Positions 1-9,800 of a DNA stretch of 64,000 nucleotides are shown here, piece after piece; positions within the stretch are counted from its first letter, which is position 1, and the number at the start of each line of letters is the position of its first letter. The position numbers were made by a program, and so were the translations under genes. The DNA is taken from contig JAZBQD010000014.1 in assembly GCA_036583965.1 (NCBI GenBank), positions 46,650,990 through 46,714,989 of the forward strand. Reading direction: 5' to 3'. The stretch is from Prunella strophiata. Its lineage: Eukaryota; Chordata; Aves; Passeriformes; Prunellidae. Under the pieces are notes generated by a model, which saw only the letters and a program-made list of their open reading frames with translations, ran no database searches and had not been told where the DNA came from.

Positions 1-3000
1 GAAAATAGGTTAAACAATGGTTAAAGAGAGTTTCGATTTATTGATTAATGTTGCAATTTTTCTATTCTTAATGCTTGCTGAAACCAAACAGTGATTTTGT
101 CTTGACCCAGTCCAGCACTAATTTAGTTAGGGAGAACCTTTCCAGAGGCTTCAAAAGCTATTAGACTAGATGTTATGTTATGTCACTGTATTCCATCATG
201 CTGTGACAAGGACTGGTTAGGAAGGAAGGACAGGTTGCAGAATGTTCTGAAAACAGACATATTCAAAGACATATTTTTGTTTAAATCAATTACTGTCAGT
301 GACATTAATTAATGGACATTATTCTGTACCTCTCCATCCATCTTGGCATTCCTTCAGTTCAAATCATTTACTTCTGTCCTGGGTGTAAATAACTATGGAG
401 AGATGGGAAGAAAAGGTGAGAAAAGGTCTAAGTGATCAATATCCAAATGATCACTGATAGACAAAATCTCCAGTCTCGTGCCATTATCTAGTTAAAGAGC
501 ATGTACTTAGTAAGGACAGTTAAAATACAAAACAGAAAAATAGTGTATAAGAAATAATATGAAAGAGGGAAAAAATTTTGCCTTTATACAAGAAAGAAAT
601 ACCAATGGTTATAAGGAGGGACAACAACAAGCACAACTGGGAACAGAGGGAGACCATACTCTAGTTGAAAATAATGTCCTTTCTACAAGCTTCATCTTCT
701 TCAGTGCAGAGGGGAAGAGGTTTATATGGTCTGTCCTCCATTTAATTTATTTCTTGTCTAAACAATTTGCACTGAGTTAAACTTTTCATAGAATTCCACA
801 TATTTTTATCAAAAATATACAGAGTTACACCAAATCAAGCACACATATACATATAAAGACTGCATTAACACTGTAAACATATTATAATGAAAAATAATAT
901 ATTTTGTTCTCTTCATCTTTTAAAACGGTGTCCTAAAATACCTAAATCAGATAACAGAGTAGCTATTTCCTTTCAAAGTACAACAGCAGCAGGTCATTTT
1001 AGAACATTTTAAAGGGACAACTTCTTTAATGACTTCTTTACTGAAGCCTCATTCCTCTGAGCACATCAAAACCAAATGTTGAATCAAGACAAATAGTTTC
1101 CAGGTGTCCTTAAACACTGTTTAAATAACAGTGGAAACAACAGATAGAATTAAAAATGTGTAGAAAATGAGACAGCTCTACATGGGTTAGCTGCTCTATT
1201 GAACAGCATAGTAAACATTAGAGGGAAAAACATTACAGAATTAGCAGGCTTTGGACCTAACTAAACACACAACAGAGCAACAAAAACTAAAGTCAAATGT
1301 TTTTTTCATATCTATTATTAGCACTGACCAATTGTTCTTTCTTTGCCTTAACTGGAATAAAAGAGGCTATACCTTTGCAACAAGTGGAAAACAATTATGT
1401 CTTAAGCATGGACTAAAGATGAGCAGTATAAAATCTGGTTCCACTTGGCTTCCTAACACTGTATTCCCCAGTGCCCTAGGAAACTGCACTTCTTTAGCAA
1501 ATAGTATGAGATGTATTACCTTCTGCACTGCTATTAAATAAATCTATTCGGATAAGGCATAAATAAATTTTCTCCTTGCAGAGAACACTGTTCTAGCTGA
1601 CTGTTGAATGGTCAAAAATGCTGAACCAGAGGTAGAAGAAATATTTTAAAGGTTATATACTTTAGAAAGAAAAATTGATGGCATATTTTGAGAGGTATTT
1701 TGAAACAACAATGAATTCTTTAATTCTACATTAAAGCATGTCGAGCTAAGAAAGAAAAGACAGTATTACACTTAAGCAATATCTTATTTCTAAATCCCAT
1801 ATGACTGTAGTTAAATTTTAGTTATAAAGGCTGAGTGAGGACAAAGGCTGCCCTCAGTTGTTTTCTGCTCTTTGTCACAGATTGTATGCACTGTCAGACT
1901 TCTTAACAAAACTTTGTCCTATGGCTGCAACTGGTCTCCCCTGTGACCCAAAGTAGAAACTAGACAACTCCCTAAAACATGTGCTTGTTTTCACAGTACC
2001 AAGCAGAAAAATTAGAGTCTTTGTAAATATATGTATAGAAAAAGAAACATTAGAATTATTGTAAGGGGATAGCCTGGGTTCATACAATCAATACTAAGAC
2101 ATTGAAAAATCTCTCTTTAACCTAAATTAAGGGCAGAGGGAAAAAACAGTGAAAATTCAGAACAGATTACATTACTGGACCAGAATTTCCAAATGCTCTT
2201 TTATCCTCATTCATCTTTTCAAGAATACAGCATTTACTGACAAATTTACAGGATAAGCTGTTTAACTATTCTGGCTGATAAGGCCAGCCTCTTCTTTCAA
2301 TGGTGCTTTGTGGGAAATCTCAGATTTCTAACCATGCAGTGTTTTAGCAGCTTTGAAGAGAATGTGGTGACAAAAACGATGCTTTAATAAGGTGTGTGCA
2401 GACATTTGAAGAGGAATCTTCTTCCCCATGTTGGAAAAAGTCTGCATAGTAAGAAAACACAGTATGCTTTCCCTGTCTCTCACTCTTCTCTTCAGATAAA
2501 ACTGGACATTGAGCCAGTGAAGGTTGTTCCTCTAATGTAAGAGCTTTGCAAACATTTCAAACAGTGGCAAGAGGGTTCCCACAAAGAATAAAGATAAAAA
2601 AGGGTATTTGTCTTGTTTTTTTAGATGGGATCTTGTTTTGGGCAAAGGGAGGAATTTTCATCTTTAATGATAAGACTCAGAGGAAAATAAAAGCTAACTT
2701 CAGAAATAATGTGCAGAAAGAAGAAACAAGCAAGACACCCAGGAGTTTGGGATCAATATAAATCCTTGGTGCCATATCTGAAAACCAAAAACTGTGATCT
2801 TGGAGATGCAGCCCTTCCAAATGTAGGGCTTTTTGCTCTCCCTTTTGTCTTTCATTCCCTGTAGGATCTTCCTTCACATACTGAAAGAACTGTTCATCTG
2901 TTCAGATATGGAGCCCTTTCAAGACAATTTTTCTTCTTCTATAGGATTTGAGTTCAAGTATCATGCAATTGACTTTTGGGCATTTGCTGCATTTAAATTT

Positions 3001-4348
3001 TTAATTCTTCAGACTGGCTCCTTTTAATAACTTCAGTTTCCTCAGTTTCTGAAAGCCTCTCCTTAAAACTGTAAACTAATAAATATTGTTTTCCTTATTC
3101 TTAATTTAATTTGGATATTTGTAGACACTCATAATCTGGGTTCTGTGCCTTTCCTTCTTTACAATCCTTCAGTTTACAAAGTCACTACTAAAATAGCAGA
3201 ACATGTGGTTGATTCTGTGTTTCTTTCTTGGAGCTATGGGGAAAGGAACATGCAGTCCAGGTCACAGTGAGCAGCATTCATTCTCCAGTCTACAACTGCA
3301 GTGTTTCAAAAAAACCCACAAATTTCAGTAGAAATAACCTAATATAGAGAATCTGGTATTCTGCATTAAAATCAAGCTTTTTATATTATTATTGTAGGAA
3401 CCCCTTCAGATATAACCTGCTAAAAGCTGAAACAGCAGAAATGGCATGATTGTAATAAATAGTCTAACGTGCCAGATCACACATTTCAGAGATAATCTCA
3501 ATAATTTCTGCTATGACTTGGCAACCATTCAGCTGCAAATATGAGAGGACGAGAAAAAACTAGGTAAATTAGTCATCAGAAGGTTATGAAAAACTACCAG
3601 TAACAGAAAGATGATGGCAACTTTAGGATGTTCCAGGGAGACCATTTCTAGTAGGGATAGAGCGGGTCAAATGAATGCCTTCAAAAGAAATGATTACTGA
3701 GACTGAAGACCAAGAAAAAAAAAACCTGTTAAATAGCTCATCATGTCATCACTAGGATTTTTAAACAGCCAAGGCTGTTAAAATGCCAGGTACATCCTAT
3801 TAACAATGATTACTGGAAAAGTGTTCTATTAAATGCAAGCAGGTGGCAATTCTACTCTGGCACAGAAACACCATGTGATCTGTAGTGTTGCATTATGAGT
3901 TTTGTTTTCTAATCTAAAAACATCATGCTGCCAACTGAAACATTGGTTGGTCACTTTGAAACCCTGAGACAAGACTAACAAGGGCCAAATCAATATGATC
4001 AGTCAAGATGATCAGTTCAAGATCAGGAGGAAAGGGATCACTTTATTAGATACCCTAATGTCTCTCTCTCTTTGACAGAACTAGCATCTGAAAGGAGCAA
4101 ACAAGGGTTGTTTTCAGAATCCAAAAGAGCCTGAACAGCAGCATCAACTTCAGCCTTGTAAAGTTAAATGTTTGATGCCATTGTTGATATCTCAAAACAC
4201 AGCCCTTATTTGATAACACATATTTTGGACATTAACAGTGACCCAAAAGAAGATACATCCTCTTTCAAAACTTCCTCCACGTTGTTTCATTTTGCTTTAG
4301 AACACATTTCAACATATTTAATAACCTTGCTAGACTAATCTCATGACA
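1..4348. other. AT-rich intergenic DNA, no gene recognised
   Basis: Both strands carry only short open frames (at most about 96 codons, several opening at TTG or GTG rather than ATG) with no recognisable domain. I see no tRNA-like cloverleaf, no GC-rich promoter and no CR1 block before 4349. It is best read as the 5' flank of the forkhead gene. Distal regulatory elements cannot be excluded by eye. Confidence 0.7.
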
Positions 4349-4510
4349 TCATAGAATCACTGAATCATGGAAAGGTTTGGGGTTCCAAACCCACTGCCAT
4401 GGGCAGGGACACCTTTCACTAGACCAAGGTGCTCAGAACCAAGTCCAACCTGGCCTTGAAAACTTAAGGAGAGGGAGTATCCACAACTTCTCAGGGCAAG
4501 CTTTTCCAAG
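4349..4510 (-). repeat. CR1 LINE 3'-end fragment
   Basis: The + strand begins with the CATAGAATCA type of motif, which is the reverse complement of the short repeats ending avian CR1 elements. It then follows the familiar antisense text (CCACTGCCATGGGCAGGGAC, then a 'CTAGACCA...GCTCAGA...TCCAACCTGGCCTTGAA' pattern, then 'ATCCACAACTTCTC'). The element therefore lies on the minus strand and is 5'-truncated, as most CR1 copies are. Divergence looks moderate. The rightward limit is approximate because similarity fades after about 4510. Confidence 0.85.
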
Positions 4511-5374
4511 ATGAGATTGTCTTTTCCTTAACAGTGTCAGACCTCAGGAGGCTGAGGGCCATGTCAAAGTTCAAGTGACAGTTTGTGCTTTCACAGGGGG
4601 TGACAGAGTACAGAACTCTGACTCTGAGTGGTAATTGCTCCCTCAAGTGGTTTCTTGGGTTGGCAGAACTGGTCACTTGCATACTCAGCATGAAAGATAG
4701 TTGCTATCAGAAAGTTAGTAAGAAAAAAAAGGGGAGCAATTTGTATCTGGTTTTTTGTTTTTTTTTTTTTTTTTTCCTTTATTTCAATTTCCCCAAGAAT
4801 AGCTACACTGCAGCTATAAAATTTGATAGGTAGTTTCCTTTCACACAGTACTTTTTATTAGCAGGTAAAACAAATGTTTATTGTACTAAATACAACATGT
4901 TTGACTAAGTGTAGAACACAGGAACCAACATGTTGGTTTCAGTTTGTTCTGGATATCACTGGAAAGTCTGATCCTTTCGCAACTCTGTCTAGGCACCATA
5001 AATTTCTCATTAATCATTATGTTTCAATGGGGAACACTGAAGGGTGTTTTCCCAGATTATAATGAAGTGAGAGGCTAACGTCATGGTCTGTTTATCTTTG
5101 TACTTAACATAGTATAATTATTTTGGGTTTTTTTTTTTCATTCAGCTAAGACTTGCACCTTGACTTTTGTAAACATAGGCAGTTCAGTTTTCGTTGTTAA
5201 GGATGTTGACTTAACAGAGTATAAAATAGAAATCTGGGTACGTGACAGCAGCACATTTGAAGTCCAGCTTTCTTTTCTCCTGCTGGTTATATTCAGTGGA
5301 CCAGTTATTCAACTGGCTACTTGCAGTAAAATATCAGAACACTTAAAATAAATGCTGAGTTTCGGGCTGCTATA
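4511..5374 (+). promoter_or_regulatory. FOXQ2 5' flank / probable 5' leader
   Basis: AT-rich sequence without a CpG island, so any promoter is of the tissue-restricted type. It contains a T18 run (4758-4775) and an AGATTA core at 5054-5059 (TAATCT on the minus strand, an OTX/CRX-class homeodomain site). A textbook 3' splice site, a long T tract followed by CATTCAG, ends at 5145. The frame of the forkhead ORF is closed by an in-frame TAA at 5327-5329, so coding cannot extend further left without a splice between 5330 and 5374. No TATA box is convincingly placed. Confidence 0.45.
5120..5145 (+). other. Candidate 3' splice site upstream of FOXQ2
   Basis: A run of about 12 T followed by CATTCAG gives a strong polypyrimidine tract and AG. 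If used, the exon would begin at 5146, carry about 230 bases of leader and then the forkhead ORF. This would place the real promoter further upstream, outside the bases immediately before the ATG. It is only a motif match: no transcript evidence is available, and the gene could equally be a single exon. Confidence 0.35.
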
Positions 5375-5375
5375 A
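5352..5375 (+). other. Upstream ORF overlapping the FOXQ2 start (TAATG)
   Basis: An ATG at 5352 opens a seven-codon frame whose TAA stop occupies 5373-5375, sharing its last A with the ATG of the forkhead ORF (TAATG). If the leader includes this segment, scanning ribosomes would meet this ATG first and terminate directly at the main start, an arrangement associated with reinitiation or translational damping. It has no effect if transcription starts, or an exon begins, downstream of 5352. Confidence 0.5.
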
Positions 5376-5974
5376 TGAGTGAAGACTCTTCTGAAAACAA
5401 TGAAGGAAGTCTAGACATCTGTACAGCAGGAGAAGAAGAAGAAGGAAAACTGGCTCAAGGGATTCCACCCCAAATTCCCAGCTCTCACATACATGCCAAA
5501 AAGGGTCTTCCTGTGACTGTGGATGAAGGAAGATTTCTGGATAAACCACCTCTGTCATACATAGCTTTGATTGCAAAGGCGATACTTTCTTCCCCCACAA
5601 ATAAACTGAATTTAGCTGCTATCTACAAATATATTGAAGATAATTTTCCTTTTTACAGGAACAAAGGTCGAGGTTGGAGGAACAGTGTAAGGCACAACCT
5701 TTCACTAAATGACTGTTTCATCAAGGTGGGAAGATGTGAGGATGGCAAAGGAAACTACTGGAGTATTCACCCATCAAACTTAAACGACTTTGTTCACGGG
5801 GACTTCAGGCAACATCGAAGGTCACGAAAGCGAGGGCATCAAAAGGAGGTAGAGCACTGCCTTGCTGTGAATTATTTCACACCATGGGGACAGTATCCTT
5901 CCTGCCCAGCACCAAACTTGGCTTTACCAAACACATTATTTTCTGGATCCGCTGTGGAAACTTCTGTATGCTGA
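5375..5974 (+). CDS. FOXQ2: Forkhead box protein Q2 (FOXQ2), 199 codons
   Basis: Winged-helix transcription factor acting in the nucleus by binding DNA. Residues about 57-152 form the forkhead domain: [15 protein letters not shown] opens helix 1, [15 protein letters not shown] (101-115) is recognition helix 3, and [12 protein letters not shown] (125-136) with DFVHGDFR (138-145) is the wing region. The short wing without a proline-rich insert, the 'IHP.N..DF..GD' pattern and NKGRGWRNS are hallmarks of the FoxQ2 class rather than FOXD, FOXI or FOXQ1. A basic tail (RRSRKRG, 148-154) could serve as a nuclear localisation signal. The N-terminus is acidic (EEEE near 20). I see no Groucho-type EH1 motif. 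The start is a genuine ATG with A at -3 and a stop upstream in frame. FOXQ2 is old in animals; from general knowledge it is absent from placental mammals and promotes blue-cone opsin expression in fish. The C-terminus is suspect: an open frame continues past the stop in another phase (next entry). Confidence 0.9.
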   Translation: MSEDSSENNEGSLDICTAGEEEEGKLAQGIPPQIPSSHIHAKKGLPVTVDEGRFLDKPPLSYIALIAKAILSSPTNKLNLAAIYKYIEDNFPFYRNKGRGWRNSVRHNLSLNDCFIKVGRCEDGKGNYWSIHPSNLNDFVHGDFRQHRRSRKRGHQKEVEHCLAVNYFTPWGQYPSCPAPNLALPNTLFSGSAVETSVC

Positions 5975-6161
5975 CAGACTGCAGTTTGTGCATGAATACC
6001 AAAAGTGGAATGTAAACAGTCACTTAATCATGGGGAAGTTTTCACCTCAGTTACAGACTGATAAACCCCACAGCACTTCTGGGGACTGGTTTTATGGATC
6101 TCCTGCCACTTCAAGTTATGCAGCAGAATATTTTCCTAAATATTCAGCCAGGTTTACCTAA
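5973..6161 (+). other. FOXQ2: Frame-shifted coding-like C-terminal extension of FOXQ2
   Basis: Immediately past the FOXQ2 stop (5972-5974), the frame one base later stays open for 62 codons to a TAA at 6159-6161. That frame is already open from 5871, but has no ATG until 6030, so it is not a convincing separate gene. Its translation looks protein-like: balanced, rich in Tyr, Trp and Phe, with segments such as RLQFVHEYQKW, GDWFYGSP and AAEYFPKYSARFT, as in tails of forkhead proteins. A one-base length change near 5960-5972 would join the two frames. Options are an assembly or sequencing error, a real frameshift giving a shortened protein, or coincidence. I cannot decide between these from sequence alone. 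Confidence 0.5.
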
Positions 6162-6891
6162 CTCCCTTTTATTCTTTTCTCAAAAACAGCACCAAAGTGA
6201 AGCATTCAGACACATGTGTAAGTACTAGAAAGTATTTGAAGTGCTTGGATAACTTTACAGGCAGCTTGGGACTCTGTCAAGATACAATATATATGTTGCA
6301 CAATTTTTAACTTTTGTATATGTTTAAAGACAGCAGAAAAGCTTGCTTACTTATATAGGCCACTGGTTATCCATGATTATTACCTAAGTGTATTGGCTTT
6401 GAAACTATAACAATGACTTTTTAATAATTCTGCTAGTCAATGGCCAGACATAGATTACTTCAGTGTAAAAGCAAACCCATTCACACTGGCTGCCCAATAA
6501 AATGATTTTTAAATTGTTCTGTATTAATCATATTACTGTATACTACTGCTCTATTGGATTCAAATTAATACACATGTATGTGTATTTATAACTATGTATT
6601 CAAATATGTACAATCACATATTTACTTTTACATTCTATTGAATAGGAAGGAATTAATAAATTTTTCCTTTGTCATTTGAGAATGTCTTTGAAATTATACT
6701 TGTCACCTCCCATATTGCTGGCAATACTGGATTATTCTTCTACTCTTTTAATATTATACATTGTTTAGTACTCAATCAACACTATTAATTCTGATGCATT
6801 GTATTGATAAAAAAATCTCTGTAGATTTATGTATCTTTAACTGTTAAGTTGTATACTTGTTCTTGTTTGAATAATTGTGCAGATTAATAAA
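6162..6891 (+). terminator. FOXQ2 3' UTR with three AATAAA polyadenylation signals
   Basis: AATAAA hexamers at 6496-6501, 6655-6660 and 6886-6891 lie 0.5-0.9 kb after the ORF. The first two are followed by T/GT-rich sequence, the usual downstream element. The first is the simplest candidate for the main mRNA end; the later ones would give longer alternative 3' UTRs. The interval is AT-rich, with no other open frame. Confidence 0.6.
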
Positions 6892-9800
6892 TATTCCAAG
6901 TGAAATAGGATTGCAATATTTTCTAAAATATGTTTTTGAGTTCAAATCTGCTTTTTAAATGCATGGCCACATATTAATTAACCTACTTAAATGATTACTT
7001 AAAGGCAGCATGGCTAATCACGAGTTTACTCATTAGCTGGGTATAATCCATTTATGAAATTTTTATTTTTCAGATATTTCCACCGATTGCTTAGGCTTAT
7101 ATCTATCTTTTTAGTTTACATAGTCACATATATGACTATAGCTACAGAGTATATGATATTATAAAGTGCTCACTTAAATACATTTTTAAAGTGTATGTAT
7201 CTATCCAGCAACCTCATGGTAGCAGAAACTTTGAAGTTTCACACAGGGAAGTGTAACAAGCATTATTGTGAAAAAAACCCAGCTATGCTAAATCATAAAA
7301 CTAGAAGAACTTCCTTTGACACACTTGCTCAGAGAAAATGCAGATGAGCACTGCAGTGCCTCAGCCATGAAATGCCCTTGCATGTGGACAAAACCTGAGA
7401 ACTGGAAAAAGGTGGGGAAGGTGGGATGAAGGTGGGATGGGGAGACTGGCTATAGGAAACAGAAATAACTGGAGTTGGGACAAAGAGCTCAGACATGTTG
7501 ATCAAGGAGCTGTGAGAAGCCCAAGGAGCACAAATTATGAATTGTCAGGCAATTCTAACCAGATGAGAATGAAAGTTAGGGATAAGAGTCAGGGCAGGTT
7601 TGATGAGTAATAGGTGGGAAAAATCTCTACCTGCTATAGTTTATGTATAGGATAAAATCTAATATTTGTAGTTCTTTACCTGTCAGCAAATTACTTTAAA
7701 ATTACACAAGAGAACAAGTTACTCTTGTTTGTTGTCACTGGGCTTACTTGGCAAAATCTTGTGACGTACACCTGAGGATATTCCTATAATGACACAATGC
7801 CATTCATCTTCCCTGCTAAGAGTTGGAGAAGGGTATATAGTGTATAACATGACACTCTGCTTGAGCTATTGTGACCTAGCACTTACCAGGTTTTCCTTTA
7901 TGCCTGAAGTAACCATTTTAGTTTGCTCAGGAAAAAGAATTGTATTTTACCAGCTTAGTGATGATGGTGGAAATGTGGCATGTACCAGTCCTTATGTACG
8001 CTTCCAGATCTTTGTTCCAGTTTCCTGTGGGAATGCTATAATAGTAAATCATATGAAGGAGACATTCTTCTGCTCAGATGCTCAGATTTTATTTGAAGAC
8101 CACTTTGAAATAGTTTTCATACCACTAGTGATACACATACCATAGATTGAGTACTCCCAGCTTAGATATTTCCACTATGATTATATAGCTGTCCATATGC
8201 TTTCTAATGTTTTTTGTTTTATTCAATGTGTTTTAACTTTTTGGTTGTTTGTACAGCAACTGCCACATAGGAGGAGGATTCTTTTCAAGTAATAAGCAAC
8301 TATTTATTTGATCCTCATCAGTCAGTGGAGATCCATTGCTTTCTTACTGTGCATAGTTCAAACACTGCTCGGAAGACAAAATTACCCAATCACCATTATA
8401 TTATTATCCTTTGAAGCCATAATATAATTTATTTCCAAAATAACCTGAGAGATGAGGAAACATCTTGAAGCACAGACCTAAAAGTCTGAGGTCAACTGTA
8501 CACATTCACTTTGGACATCAGGTTTGTGACATCCACTGTGTAGCACTTTTTGTTCTCAAAGCCCAGCAACTGAGCTCCCATTGCCCTGACTTTCCACTCT
8601 GAGTGTTCAGAATCCTCCCAAGACACAAAGCAACATGGAAACAAGATAATAATAAAAATAGAAAACACTGTTTCTTCCTGTAAACCCTAATAGAAATTGA
8701 AGTTATTTTACACACAATACCCATAATTTCTTCATTGCATGTATTTAATTAACATAGAAAACAGGTCCACCTTGGATATGAAATATGGAAAAACACCAGA
8801 TTTTTTCATACAACTACAGGCAATATTTTAATGCCTTCAACTGAGATAAGGGCCAAGTTATGAATACACTATTTAGAGCAAGATGCCATTTCCCCCCTGC
8901 CCTACTGTCTGAAAGTTTGACATTGCAATCTTAATCATGTTTTTTTATTTCAGCTGGAAGAGTAGGGGTAGTATGTAATTTTGTGACTGAAAATGTCAAA
9001 GTACTAATTTGAAAACAACTTGAAGTAAAAATTTCAAAGAAATAGGAAAAAAAATCAAGTTGTGTATTTTACCTGAATTCTAAACCCCCAAATACACTTA
9101 GTATAGAAAAATTAATAATTTTCTGATCTTGAAATATAATCCTCCGATTAGAGAGGACATTAGATTTCTGATACAGGAAATTACCATTTAATGAGAAGAC
9201 AGAAATGTTCTTGAAAATTAAACAGATTAATTACATGCTTGTACAGGAATTTATGAGGCAGTACTTATGGTGCAAGAGACTCCCTAAGAAGCAAAACCAA
9301 CAGTTACAGATGCTGAATTACAGAAAATCCAACAAGAACACAATATCTAAAACCTGCATGTTGACAACTTCAGCATTTTCCAGCTGAAATGTATTACTGG
9401 GGTTGATAAAAATGTCAGGAAGACAGAATTTTAGCATTTTGACTATAATCCTCTGTTCTACCCATAAGAGGTCATCTTTTTACAGCAGATCTACTTTAGG
9501 AGTCCACAGATGCAATGCCAGTGTATAACATAAATAGCTGGCATGGAGGGTCACGTATGCTCTCACAAATAAAAACTGTCAATTGCTTTCATCTTCTATT
9601 TGCATTAAATAAAGTTTTGAATATTTGCTAACACTTTAAATAAACTATGCCTTAATGAGGAGCAGGAAGAGAACTGGGCCTGAACTTGAGAAACTTTTGT
9701 TCTGATAGCAATATACAGGTAACAATTTTAAGCCAGATAATAACACTAACTTTGTAGTTGAGCTTTACCAGATTATACAAATATTTATTCTAAAACTACA

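Noticed and set aside
5375..5974. Assignment to FOXQ1, FOXD or FOXI instead of FOXQ2
   Set aside because: Those classes have a longer wing with a proline/glycine segment (for example a PG.PGKG-type insert) and lack the 'IHP.N..DF..GD' pattern seen here.
7789..8145. 118-codon ATG frame downstream of FOXQ2
   Set aside because: No domain, no promoter or splice context, and a length expected a few times by chance in a window of this size.
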